Source of the DNA: Streptomyces sp. NBC_00102
Lineage (GTDB): Bacteria > Actinomycetota > Actinomycetes > Streptomycetales > Streptomycetaceae
DNA: 64,000 nt
Assembly: GCF_026343115.1 (NCBI RefSeq)
Contig: NZ_JAPEMC010000001.1
Coordinates: 2,666,001-2,730,000, forward strand
Reading direction: 5' to 3'
Position numbers and translations under genes: made by a program. The notes under the pieces were generated by a model. It saw only the letters and a list, made by a program, of their open reading frames with translations. It ran no database searches and was not told the origin of the DNA. This document shows, piece after piece, positions 1-8,099 of the stretch (position 1 is its first letter; each line of letters opens with the position of its first letter).

Positions 1-9
1 CCTGATGGC

Positions 10-1389
10 CTATGCGGTTGTCAGTAGAGCACGCAGGCGCTCGGCTGGGGTTCTCCAGCCGAGCGTCTTGCGTGGCCGGCCGTTGAGTTGCTGGGCGACG
101 TGTTCGAGGTCTTCGGGGCTGTGGACGGACAGGTCGGTGCCCTTGGGAAAGTACTGCCGCAGCAGACCGTTGGTGTTCTCATTCGACCCGCGCTGCCAGG
201 GAGAGTGGGGGTCGCAGAAGTAGACGGGGACTCCGGTGGCCACGGTGAACTGCTTGTGGGCGGCCATCTCGCACCCCTGGTCCCAGGTCAGTGAGCCACG
301 CAGGTGTGCGGGCAGGGTCCGGATCAGCGGGACCAGTACGTCGCGCACCTCCTCGGCGGTGTGTCCGCCGGGCAGATGTCCGAGCATGACGTAGCGGGTG
401 GAGCGCTCGACCAGAGTCACGATCGCGCTCGCGCTCCGGGGACCGACGATCAGATCGCCTTCCCAATGGCCGGGGACCGCCCGGTCCTCGACCTCGGCGG
501 GCCGCTCAGAGATCATCACCATCTCGTCGACGAACCGGCGCTGGCGTTGGTCCGGGCTTCGGTGCGGCTTGCGGCGGGTGCGCCCGGTGCGCAGCGCCAG
601 CGCGACTTCACGGCGCAGTCCGCCGCGGGCCTGGACGTAAACCGCCTGATAGATCGTCTCCGGACTCACCCGCATGCCCTCGTCGTCGGGGAACTCGATG
701 GGGAGAGCGTTGCAGATCTGCTCGGGCGACCAGCGTTCCTGGAGCCGGTCCGCGACGAAGTCGCGCAGTGGACCTTTCTGGGCGAGCTTGGACTCCTTGG
801 GGCGGGACCGGCTCCTGGCCCATGCGCGCTGGGCTTGGTGCGGGCGGTAGGTGCCGCCTGCCGAGTGGGTGTCGATCTCGCGCTTGACGGTCGAGGCCGG
901 CCGACCCAGGGCCCGGCCCATCGCGCGCAGCGAGTGGCCCTCGCGCCGCATGTCGGCGATCAGCTCCCGCTCGGCCACGGTGAGGAACCGGGGGTGGAGA
1001 TCGGCCTCGACGGCGGTCAGGGACGGGCCCCCCGACACAACGGTGGTGGTCACACCAGTCGTATAGTCGATCAAGCGGCCGTCCGCATGCAGACGTGAGT
1101 GGCCGATCTGCCGAATGCCTCGGTCCCAGTCCTGGGCTGTGCGCGGGTGGACACCGGCCTGGACCGCAGCCTCACGGCGTCGGACCCCGGCCGCCCGAAG
1201 GCGCTCGTACTCCGCCCGTCGGGGATGCCCGCCCCTGCTGGGCTTGCCACGACCACGAATGCCGGCCTTGCGAGCCCACCCGGCCGCCGTATGCCGGCTC
1301 ACCCCTACCGCCCGAGCCGCCCCGGTGACGCTGCCGTCCGCCTCGTCCAACGCCTCGAAGAACCTCGACTTCAGCGCCTCAAAATCCAT
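10..1389 (-). CDS. IS30 family transposase
   Basis: 459-residue DDE transposase that cuts and rejoins the IS ends. Helix-turn-helix segments lie at about residues 12-40 and 60-90, and the IS30-type HTH_38 at about 135-172. The RNase H-like core carries the three acidic residues in HWEGDLIVG (Asp312), TWDQG (Asp370) and GSNENTNG (Glu404), the last in the IS30 context PHSPWQRGSNEN. The frame is complete from ATG to TAG with no break, so the element may be active. Its start codon and ribosome-binding GCGGGG lie inside a 13-bp hairpin stem (1389-1431). The element sits just downstream of the FKBP gene and does not interrupt it. Confidence 0.95.
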   Translation of the reverse strand: MDFEALKSRFFEALDEADGSVTGAARAVGVSRHTAAGWARKAGIRGRGKPSRGGHPRRAEYERLRAAGVRRREAAVQAGVHPRTAQDWDRGIRQIGHSRLHADGRLIDYTTGVTTTVVSGGPSLTAVEADLHPRFLTVAERELIADMRREGHSLRAMGRALGRPASTVKREIDTHSAGGTYRPHQAQRAWARSRSRPKESKLAQKGPLRDFVADRLQERWSPEQICNALPIEFPDDEGMRVSPETIYQAVYVQARGGLRREVALALRTGRTRRKPHRSPDQRQRRFVDEMVMISERPAEVEDRAVPGHWEGDLIVGPRSASAIVTLVERSTRYVMLGHLPGGHTAEEVRDVLVPLIRTLPAHLRGSLTWDQGCEMAAHKQFTVATGVPVYFCDPHSPWQRGSNENTNGLLRQYFPKGTDLSVHSPEDLEHVAQQLNGRPRKTLGWRTPAERLRALLTTA

Positions 1390-1431
1390 GATCCCCGCAA
1401 CCCCTGGAACTCCAGGGTGTTGCGGGGATCA
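1389..1431. repeat. hairpin at IS right end over the transposase start
   Basis: Perfect 13-bp inverted repeat (TGATCCCCGCAAC at 1389-1401, GTTGCGGGGATCA at 1419-1431), with a shorter CCCTGGA/TCCAGGG stem inside the loop. The left arm reaches the transposase start codon on the minus strand. Transcripts entering from outside would fold over the start site, a known way for IS elements to limit translation from flanking promoters (inference here). Confidence 0.7.
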
Positions 1432-1467
1432 GTGGAACCCGCCAGAGGGGCACCTGTGCGTCGCGCG

Positions 1468-1836
1468 TCACGACGCCTCGATCAGGTCCACAACGAAGAC
1501 GAGCGTCGAGCCCGGCGGGATCAGCGAGGAGGGCGACTGCTTTCCGTAGGCGAGGCGCGGAGGGATGACGAGTTCGCGTCGGCCGCCGACCTTCATCCCC
1601 ACGATGCCCCGGTCCCAGCCCTTGATGGCCCGGCCGCCACCGATGGCGAACTTGAACGGCTCGTCCCGCTCCCAGGAGGAGTCGAACTCCTTGCCCGTCG
1701 CGAAGGTGACTCCGACGTAGTGGACCCGGACCACCTGGCCGCGCTTCGCCTCCGTGCCGTCGCCGACGACGATGTCCCTGATCCGCAGTTCGGTGGGCGG
1801 GTCTCCTGCGGGGGGCTCGATCCGGGGCTTCTCCAT
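1468..1836 (-). CDS. FKBP-type peptidyl-prolyl cis-trans isomerase
   Basis: 122-residue cytoplasmic FKBP domain with no signal peptide or membrane segment. Residues from about 25 on match the canonical fold: VRVHYVGVTFATGKEFDSS, the active-site GGGRAIKGWDRGI segment, and the C-terminal IPPGSTLVFVVDLIE. The length equals a single FKBP domain. Such proteins speed proline isomerisation during protein folding. It is divergent from htpX, with 145 bp between the starts; its 3' end lies about 40 bp from the insertion sequence. Confidence 0.95.
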   Translation of the reverse strand: MEKPRIEPPAGDPPTELRIRDIVVGDGTEAKRGQVVRVHYVGVTFATGKEFDSSWERDEPFKFAIGGGRAIKGWDRGIVGMKVGGRRELVIPPRLAYGKQSPSSLIPPGSTLVFVVDLIEAS

Positions 1837-1981
1837 CGCGGCCTCTCTCCTGTCCGTTCTCAGGTCGCCGGAAGTCTCCGTACGCCGCTGATCACGCTAT
1901 CCGGCGGACCAGCGTGCGGGACTCGTCCCCTTTCCACCGGACAGGAGCACCATGGAGGCATACGAGGCATTGGAGGCACCC

Positions 1982-2893
1982 ATGGCCAGGACCCGATCCC
2001 GTTACGCCCCCGACCGGGGTCTGACCACGCGCATGGTGTCGACCATGTTCTTCATCGGCCTGTTGTACGTGGTCCTGGTCGGGGTACTGCTGGCCGTGCT
2101 GCCCGGCTCGTGGGCGGTGATCCTGATCATCACCGGCGGGCTGTTCGTCGTGCAGTTCTGGTTCAGCGACCGGATCGCCGCGTACGGGATGGGCGCCCGC
2201 GAGGTCACCCCCGAGGAGGCGCCCGAGCTGCACGGGGCGATCGACCGGATCTGCGCCCTGGCGGACATGAAGAAACCCCGGGTGGCCATCGCGCAGAGTG
2301 ACGTACCGAACGCGTTCGCCACCGGCCGGAACGAGAAATCCGCCCTGGTCTGCGCCACCACCGGACTGCTGCGAAGACTGGAGCCCGAGGAACTGGAGGG
2401 CGTCCTCGCCCACGAGATGTCGCACGTCGCCCACCGGGACGTGGCGGTGATGACCATCGCGTCGTTCCTGGGCGTGCTGGCGGGGATCATCACCCGGGTG
2501 GCCCTGTGGGGAGGCTTCGCCCGCAACAGCCGGGGGAACGACCCGGCGGGCATCATCGTCATGCTGATCCCGCTGATCAGCGCGGTCGTCTACGCGCTCA
2601 GCTTCCTGCTCACCCGGCTTCTCTCCCGCTACCGCGAGCTCTCCGCCGACCGCACCGCCGCCCTGCTCACCGGCCGCCCCTCGGCGCTCGCCTCCGCGCT
2701 GACGAAGGTCAGCGGGCAGATGGCGCGCATACCCACGGAGGACTTGCGGAAGGCTGAGCCGTACAACGCCTTCTACTTCGTCCCCGCGTTCTCCTCGAAG
2801 GAGAGCTTCAGCCGGCTGATCTCCTCGCACCCGACCCTGGAACAGCGACTCGACCAGCTGGCCCGCATCTCCGCCGACCTGTCCCGCCCCTGA
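1982..2893 (+). CDS. htpX: zinc metalloprotease HtpX
   Basis: M48-family membrane protease of about 303 residues that degrades misfolded membrane proteins. Two membrane helices at about 19-62 precede the catalytic zinc site HEMSH (His144, Glu145, His148); Glu219 in RELSADRTAA is the likely third ligand. Two further hydrophobic segments lie at about 155-175 and 190-212. I chose ATG 1982, which has GGAGG five bases upstream and begins with the family's usual N-terminus; an in-frame ATG at 1952, with AGGAG, is a possible alternative adding ten residues. PspAB follows 40 bp downstream, so the pair likely belongs to the envelope-stress response. Confidence 0.93.
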   Translation: MARTRSRYAPDRGLTTRMVSTMFFIGLLYVVLVGVLLAVLPGSWAVILIITGGLFVVQFWFSDRIAAYGMGAREVTPEEAPELHGAIDRICALADMKKPRVAIAQSDVPNAFATGRNEKSALVCATTGLLRRLEPEELEGVLAHEMSHVAHRDVAVMTIASFLGVLAGIITRVALWGGFARNSRGNDPAGIIVMLIPLISAVVYALSFLLTRLLSRYRELSADRTAALLTGRPSALASALTKVSGQMARIPTEDLRKAEPYNAFYFVPAFSSKESFSRLISSHPTLEQRLDQLARISADLSRP

Positions 2894-2933
2894 ACGACCG
2901 CCCCGCCCCGCACGTCCCGGAGGAGCCCTCACC

Positions 2934-3518
2934 GTGGGTCTGTTCGACGCGATTCTCGGCCGGAGCAAGCCGGTCCGTCCCGATCTGGACCAGCTCTTCG
3001 CCGTACCGTCCGCCGCCCTGACCCTCCAGGCCGCCACCGGCTTCACCCCGTCCGGGCTGGGCTCGGTCTGCTTCGCGGGGGTGGAGGGCGCGAACTTCGC
3101 GCGCCTCCAGGACGACGTACGGGAGCTGCTGGATGCCGATACGGACCGGGGCGGGGTGCCGGTGGAGTTCAGCCAGGACGCGTACGGCTACACCTGGCTG
3201 CTCGCCCAGCAGCCGCCGGACGATCCGGCGGCCCTGGTCAACGACCTGCACGCGGTGAACACGCTGCTCCAGGACGGCGGCTTCGGCCCGCACCTGCTCT
3301 GCTCGCTGATCGGCTTCCGCGACCCGGAGGGCCGCTCGCTGGCGCTGGTGTACCTGTACAAGCGCGGCACCTTCTACCCGTTCGCCCCGGCTCCCGGTGG
3401 CGCGGAGAAGCGGGACAACGGCCTGGAGCTCCAGGTCCGCGCCGCACTCGGGGACGACCTGCGGGTGGAGAAGGAGCTGGCCCGGTGGTTCCCGGTGTGG
3501 GGCGCGCCGGGCCTGTGA
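2934..3518 (+). CDS. pspAB: PspA-associated protein PspAB
   Basis: 194-residue soluble protein beginning MGLFDAILGRSKPVRPDLDQLFA, the signature start of the actinobacterial PspAB family. It starts with GTG behind GGAGGAG. Members accompany phage-shock protein A systems, and in Streptomyces the gene commonly follows htpX, as here. No catalytic motif is visible; the biochemical role is unknown. It probably forms an operon with htpX. Confidence 0.85.
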   Translation: MGLFDAILGRSKPVRPDLDQLFAVPSAALTLQAATGFTPSGLGSVCFAGVEGANFARLQDDVRELLDADTDRGGVPVEFSQDAYGYTWLLAQQPPDDPAALVNDLHAVNTLLQDGGFGPHLLCSLIGFRDPEGRSLALVYLYKRGTFYPFAPAPGGAEKRDNGLELQVRAALGDDLRVEKELARWFPVWGAPGL

Positions 3519-3555
3519 ACCGTACGCACCCGCGTACGGGAGCGTGCGGTACGGA

Positions 3556-3804
3556 TCAGGCGCCGACGGTCCCCGCGAGGAACGCGGTCCAGGCGTCGGG
3601 GGCCACGGCGAAGGTCGGGCCGTCGGTCACCTTGGAGTCGCGGACGTGGACGGCCTGGGGACAGGCGGCCACCTCGACGCACTCGCCGCCTTCATTGCCG
3701 CTGTAGCTGGACTTGCGCCAGGTGTAGGCGACCTCGACGCAGGCACCGCCCTCGTTGTTGCTGTAGCTGGACTTGAACCACGCCAGTCCGGAACCGGTAC
3801 TCAC
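3556..3804 (-). CDS. DUF397 domain protein with duplicated motif
   Basis: 82-residue DUF397 protein. The domain motif W-x-KSSYS-x-x-EGG-x-CVEVA occurs twice, at residues 9-26 and 29-46, followed by one copy of the usual VRDSKVTDGP...W--FL ending. DUF397 proteins are small partners of Scr1-type XRE regulators in Streptomyces; the pair behaves like a toxin-antitoxin-type switch in development in some cases. Its start overlaps the stop of the upstream regulator by 4 bp (ATGA), indicating translational coupling. Confidence 0.9.
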   Translation of the reverse strand: MSTGSGLAWFKSSYSNNEGGACVEVAYTWRKSSYSGNEGGECVEVAACPQAVHVRDSKVTDGPTFAVAPDAWTAFLAGTVGA

Positions 3805-4637
3805 AACTGCCCCGCCTTCTTCTCGATGAGTTCGGCGGACTCCCAGGGGTTGAGCGCCTGCGCCCGCAGAATGCCGAAGAGGTCGGACAGATCGCTGACC
3901 TGCTCGGGCTTGGAGATCAACCTATCGCCGCCTTGCCCCTCGACGAACACAAGACTGCGACCCTCCGCCGTGTTCATCAACTGCATGGGCCCGTTGAGTC
4001 CGGCGTGGGTGTGCTGTTGGGAGGGCACGACCTGCACGGTCAGGTGGTTCAGGCGCTCGATCTGCTCCAGCAGATGGAGCAGTTGCTCCTTCAACACCGC
4101 AGGTCCACCGAGGGACTTCTCCAGGATCGACTCCTCCATCACGAAGCCGACGTGCGGCGGGTCGGCCCTGGTCAGCACCGGCTGCCGTTCGAGTCGCGCC
4201 CCCACGTGGCGCACGATCTCGTCCTCCGTGTAGGCGGGCTTGCGGGACCGGTAGAGCGCGTACGCGTACGCCTCCGTCTGCAACAACCCCGGGATCAGCA
4301 TCGTCTCGTACGCGCTGATGACCCTGGCGTTCCGCTCCAGCCGCGCCCAGTCCAGGAACTTCGCCGGGTACTTCTCCTCGTCCACCAGCTCGATGCACGC
4401 CTTCAGCGCCCCCCGGGCGTCGAACACCCGGTCGGAGTCGTGCAGGAACTCCAACGACGGGATGCGTTCGGCGCGTTCGTACGCTCCCATCAGCGATTCG
4501 GAGATCAGCAGGCGGTCCGCCGACTCCTTCTGCGTGAGTCCCGCGCGTGTCCGGTGGATCCGGATCAGGTCCCCCACGAGCCGTCGCACTCCCGAGGGCT
4601 CACCACTCGTTCCCACAGCCACCACCTTCGTCCCCAC
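3801..4637 (-). CDS. Scr1-family XRE transcriptional regulator
   Basis: 278 residues. The N-terminal HTH_XRE (about 15-70; GDLIRIHRTRAGLTQKE...SLMGAYERAERIPS) is followed by the DUF5753/Scr1 ligand-like domain (about 100-270; IPGLLQTEAYA, RLERQPVL, VVPSQQHTHAGLNGPMQLM). It starts at GTG 4637 and overlaps the DUF397 gene by 4 bp. The start codon lies in an inverted repeat that may be its own operator. The family controls development and antibiotic genes in several Streptomyces; the target here is not known. Confidence 0.92.
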   Translation of the reverse strand: MGTKVVAVGTSGEPSGVRRLVGDLIRIHRTRAGLTQKESADRLLISESLMGAYERAERIPSLEFLHDSDRVFDARGALKACIELVDEEKYPAKFLDWARLERNARVISAYETMLIPGLLQTEAYAYALYRSRKPAYTEDEIVRHVGARLERQPVLTRADPPHVGFVMEESILEKSLGGPAVLKEQLLHLLEQIERLNHLTVQVVPSQQHTHAGLNGPMQLMNTAEGRSLVFVEGQGGDRLISKPEQVSDLSDLFGILRAQALNPWESAELIEKKAGQL

Positions 4638-4652
4638 ATCGCCCTGATGTGG
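4634..4652. promoter_or_regulatory. inverted repeat between divergent genes, possible operator
   Basis: CCACATC-GCCCT-GATGTGG, a 7-bp inverted repeat with a 5-bp spacer, at the start of the Scr1-type regulator. A TAGGCA hexamer at about 4674, 18 bp from TGGACC, could be the promoter of the divergent gene at 4701. A role as regulator binding site is inference from position. Confidence 0.35.
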
Positions 4653-4700
4653 ACCGTGTCGTACTGGTCACGCTAGGCAACCGGCGGGATTCTCGTAGCC

Positions 4701-5123
4701 ATGACGAACAAGAAACTCCCCGAATGGGTCCCGGTGGCCGGACATCAACTCCACCTGACCGGAATTCACTTCGACGCGATTCGGTTGAAGGGCGTACGAG
4801 GCGAGGCCGTCGTCCACCACCTGATCTCGCTCACTGCGGGTGAGCCCGGTCCGGTGGTGCGCGAGGTCGCCGGGGCGCGGTGGACTTACTTCCTGATCCC
4901 TCCCGGATCGAGCAAGGAGTTCGACTGGCCGCCGGGTGCCACCTGTTTCGGCCCGGCCGCCCGGGACCACTGGGTCGGCATTCCGGCCGCCGAGGGCAAC
5001 ACGTACCCCCTGAGCTGGCGGTGCGGGTCGCCGGAGGAGGGCGAGTACGTGGACCCGGAGTTGCTGTACGGGCTGGTGTGGGCGCAGTTGGCCTGGGAGG
5101 CGGACGAGGCGGATGAGGAGTAG
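4701..5123 (+). CDS. conserved hypothetical protein
   Basis: 140 residues, soluble, acidic C-terminus (EADEADEE); not a family I can name. It has the codon bias of a real gene and no signal peptide or membrane segment. It is divergent from the Scr1/DUF397 pair with a 63-bp gap, so co-regulation by that pair is plausible. In other Streptomyces such loci often hold an RsbW-like ATPase at this position, but no ATPase motif is visible here. The ATG lacks a clear ribosome-binding site. Confidence 0.75.
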   Translation: MTNKKLPEWVPVAGHQLHLTGIHFDAIRLKGVRGEAVVHHLISLTAGEPGPVVREVAGARWTYFLIPPGSSKEFDWPPGATCFGPAARDHWVGIPAAEGNTYPLSWRCGSPEEGEYVDPELLYGLVWAQLAWEADEADEE

Positions 5124-5336
5124 GGCGGAGTGACGGCAGGAGCGGGCGCGGCCGTGGGCAATGCCCCAGGGTGGTCCACGAGCCGGTGCGGCAGCGTACG
5201 GACGATCAGTGACCGGTTCGACATGGCCGGCAGAGAAACCGGCTTCGTGGAGCGATCGCCGCGACGACCGCGTGGCCCGGGCGCGCGGTAGGCACACATC
5301 CGGGCCACGCGCTCCGAACCTCGGGCCTCCCGCCGG

Positions 5337-6470
5337 TCAGCTCCAGGAGAGTTGCTGACCGTCCTCACTCAGGTGCAACGTCATACGTTCAGCCGCCGGC
5401 CGTCCGTCCTTGACCCAACGCAGCACCTGTTGGGAGATCGCGTCCCACACCCGCTGTCGGCCACCCTGCCGTACGAGCCAGCGCCCGCCCTCTTCGTACA
5501 GCAGGGCCCAGGACTCTCCCTTCACGTCCACGAACAAGGACTCGGCATGCCCATCGCGGTCCAGTCCGATCCGCTGGACGCCGGGGACCGCGAACTGGGC
5601 TACGAAGCGCGGGGTCCACTCCTCCAGCGCATCCGCGCCGAGGCGGGCCTCTTCGGTCTCTCCAGCTCCTGTCGCGGGCAGCAACCCCAGTGGGGGAGCC
5701 TGATGCGGCCGGGCGAGCATGAACGACACCTCTCCGCCGAGGACCGGCCCACTCGCGGTGCCGTCGTGCGCAACGGTCAGACGAACCAGCTCGGAGGCTC
5801 CCATCCAGCCACCCACCGTGGCCAGAATCTCTCCGCCGGACTTGGTCTGCGAGATCCAGGCACGAGGGACGTGGTGCACACCGCAGGTGGCGATGATCCG
5901 GTCGTAGGGGCCCGCACCGGCGAAGCCTTCGAGTCCGTCTCCGACGACCAGCTCGGGGTGGAAGCCGAGACCGGCGAGTGCCACCCCCGCCCTGGCCGAG
6001 ACGTCGGGGTCGACCTCGATCGAGGTCACGTTCTCCGGGCCGAACGCGCGGGCCATCAGCGCCGTGGAATACCCCGTGCCCGTGCCGATTTCGAGAACCC
6101 TGCCGCCTCGGGGCAGCCCGATCTCCTCCAACATCCGGACGACCAGACTGGGCAGTGTGGAGGAGGACGTCGGACGCTGCGTGATGCGGCCGTCGACTTC
6201 ACGCGGAACGATCGCACCGGCCAGTTGCGTAACCAGCGTGTCGTCCTCGTAGACGCGGCGCAGGCTGTCCTCGCCGTCCTGAAATCGAGGCCGATACCAG
6301 CCGTCGCCCTCGTGCTCGAACCAGCCGTGCACCAGAAACGCCTCTCTCGGCACGGACATGAGGGCGGCTTCCCAGACGGGGCTGTGCAGCACCCCGGCCC
6401 TGGTCAGGTCCTGTGCGAGGCCGGCACGGAGGCCCTCGGAGAGAAGGTTGTCGTCAGGCTCCACGGTCAT
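5337..6470 (-). CDS. PCMT-like methyltransferase of an ATP-grasp RiPP system
   Basis: 377 residues. SAM-binding motif I is VLEIGTGTG (about 125-133), preceded by [16 protein letters not shown] as in protein-L-isoaspartate methyltransferases. Sequence and length match the methyltransferases paired with ATP-grasp peptide maturases (TgmC type), which methylate modified peptide side chains. I chose ATG 6470, whose first bases overlap the ATP-grasp remnant by 17 bp; the open frame continues to 6662 without family similarity. The ligase next door is truncated and I found no precursor gene, so this enzyme is probably an orphan. Confidence 0.85.
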   Translation of the reverse strand: MTVEPDDNLLSEGLRAGLAQDLTRAGVLHSPVWEAALMSVPREAFLVHGWFEHEGDGWYRPRFQDGEDSLRRVYEDDTLVTQLAGAIVPREVDGRITQRPTSSSTLPSLVVRMLEEIGLPRGGRVLEIGTGTGYSTALMARAFGPENVTSIEVDPDVSARAGVALAGLGFHPELVVGDGLEGFAGAGPYDRIIATCGVHHVPRAWISQTKSGGEILATVGGWMGASELVRLTVAHDGTASGPVLGGEVSFMLARPHQAPPLGLLPATGAGETEEARLGADALEEWTPRFVAQFAVPGVQRIGLDRDGHAESLFVDVKGESWALLYEEGGRWLVRQGGRQRVWDAISQQVLRWVKDGRPAAERMTLHLSEDGQQLSWS

Positions 6471-6657
6471 GGCCTTCCTGCAGCAGATCAGCGATGGCGC
6501 GGGTGATGGGGAGCCCGGTTTCGTGCTCCAGCCAGGCCCACTGGCCGTTGGGGTTGCACTCCAGGAACCACCATCCGCCATCTGTTGACACGGCAAAGTC
6601 GAAAGCCCCGAAATCGAGGCCGAATGCCCCGAGGAAGCGCAGGAGGCCACGCCGCAT
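6454..6657 (-). pseudogene. C-terminal remnant of ATP-grasp RiPP ligase
   Basis: About 67 residues containing [27 protein letters not shown] and the end ETGLP---AIADLL. This is the metal/ATP-binding C-terminus of TgmB-like ATP-grasp ligases, normally about 320 residues. The rest is missing: upstream on the same strand the frame becomes unrelated, and another open frame (about 6670-6904) shows no ATP-grasp features I recognise. The deletion leaves the 3' end still overlapping the methyltransferase start. Confidence 0.75.
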
Positions 6658-6893
6658 CGCACACCCGGGCGAACAAGCCGCGGAGTATGGACGAACCATC
6701 ACTCTTCCACGCTTCCAACTCCCCCTCCGCCCAATTGGACAACGAGGTGGGCCCACCCTGGGACTCATGCAGAACCAAATGGCGAGGCGGCCCCTGATGG
6801 GTGCTCAACCGCCCGCGTCCCGTGATCAATTCGCAATGGATTCCCGTCTCTGCCGAGACCCATTCGGGTAACGCGCGATTAGGCTCGACGCTC

Positions 6894-8099
6894 ATGTCCG
6901 ACACCGCGCCCGCTCACGGCAGTTCCGCTCGTCCCGCCGCGATTCCGGCCTCCATCGACCGTACGGAGGACCGTCCCGTCTACGTGATCGGGGGCGGGCC
7001 CGGGGGGCTCGCGGCGGCCGCCGCGCTGCGGGCGCAGGGGGTACGGGTCGTGGTGCTGGAGAAGGCGGCGGAGGTCGGCGCCTCCTGGCGCGGCCACTAC
7101 GACCGGCTCCACCTGCACACCACCCGGCGCTGGTCGGCGCTGCCGGGGCTGAAGATGCCCCGGAAGTTCGGGCGTTGGGTGTCGCGGGACGACGTGGTGC
7201 GGTACCTGGAGAAGTACGTCGAGTTCCACGAGCTGGAAGTGATCACCGGCGTCGAGGTGACCCGTGTCGACCGGGCGCCGGACGGGGCCGGCTGGGTGCT
7301 CTCGGCGACCGGCGGGCGGGTGCTGACGGGACGCGCGGTCGTCGTCGCGACGGGCTTCAACCACACGCCCCACATACCCGATTGGCCCGGCCGAGAGGCG
7401 TGGGACGGGGAGCTGGTGCACGCGGCGCGGTACCGCGACCCGAAGCCGTACGCGGGCCGGAGCGTGCTCGTCGCGGGGATCGGGAACACCGGGGCGGAGA
7501 TCGCGGTGGACCTGGTGGAGGGCGGGGCCTCGGAGGTGCGGATCGCGGTGCGTACGGTCCCGCACATCGTGCGGCGGTCGACGGCCGGGTGGCCCGCGCA
7601 GGCGACGGGCATCCTGGTGCGGCGGCTGCCGGTGTGGCTGGTCGACCGGGCGGGCGCCCTGATGGCGCGGGCCGCGGTGCCGGACCTCGCGGCGCAGGGG
7701 CTGCCGCGCCCGGACACCGGGCTGTACTCGCGGGTGAAGGACGGGGCGATCCCGGTGCAGGACGTGGGGCTGATCGACGCGGTGAAGGCGGGGCGGGTGC
7801 GGCCGGTGGCGGCCATCGCCTCGTTCGAGGGCGCGGAGGTGGTGCTGACCGACGGGACGCGGCTGACGCCGGACGCGGTGGTCGCGGCGACGGGTTACCG
7901 CCGGGCGCTGGAGGGGCTCGTCGGGCACCTCGGGGTGCTGGACGGGCGGGGGCGGCCGGTGGTGCACGGGGCGAGGTCCCCGCGCGAGGCGCCGGGGCTG
8001 TACTTCACCGGGTTCTCCAACCCGATCAGCGGAATGTTCCGCGAGATGGCGCTGGACGCGCGACGAATCGCACAGCGGATCGCCCGTTCGCCACGCTGA
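6894..8099 (+). CDS. FAD-dependent flavin-type monooxygenase/oxidoreductase
   Basis: 401 residues. FAD-binding Rossmann motif GGGPGGLAAA is at about 33-42, a second nucleotide-binding motif (GIGNTGAEIA) lies mid-protein, and ATG motifs (VVATGFNHTP, VAATGYRRAL) follow, as in flavin-containing and Baeyer-Villiger-like monooxygenases. It likely oxygenates a small substrate with NADPH; the substrate is not readable. ATG 6894 gives the usual N-terminus. The last 74 bp overlap the end of the convergent NB-ARC gene. Confidence 0.88.
   Translation: MSDTAPAHGSSARPAAIPASIDRTEDRPVYVIGGGPGGLAAAAALRAQGVRVVVLEKAAEVGASWRGHYDRLHLHTTRRWSALPGLKMPRKFGRWVSRDDVVRYLEKYVEFHELEVITGVEVTRVDRAPDGAGWVLSATGGRVLTGRAVVVATGFNHTPHIPDWPGREAWDGELVHAARYRDPKPYAGRSVLVAGIGNTGAEIAVDLVEGGASEVRIAVRTVPHIVRRSTAGWPAQATGILVRRLPVWLVDRAGALMARAAVPDLAAQGLPRPDTGLYSRVKDGAIPVQDVGLIDAVKAGRVRPVAAIASFEGAEVVLTDGTRLTPDAVVAATGYRRALEGLVGHLGVLDGRGRPVVHGARSPREAPGLYFTGFSNPISGMFREMALDARRIAQRIARSPR

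Larger units (their letters stand above)
1..1431 (-). mobile_element. IS30-family insertion sequence, left end not resolved
   Basis: The window opens inside or exactly at the edge of an insertion sequence made of one transposase gene. The right boundary lies between the hairpin at 1389-1431 and the end of the FKBP gene at 1468. I could not match a convincing inverted repeat at bases 1-30 to the right end, so the true left end is probably outside the window. No target duplication can be read for the same reason. Confidence 0.75.

Noticed and set aside
6670..6904. Separate minus-strand gene upstream of the ATP-grasp remnant
   Set aside because: The frame looks partly protein-like but matches nothing I know, has no clear ribosome site, and starts against the monooxygenase start; treated as debris of the deletion.
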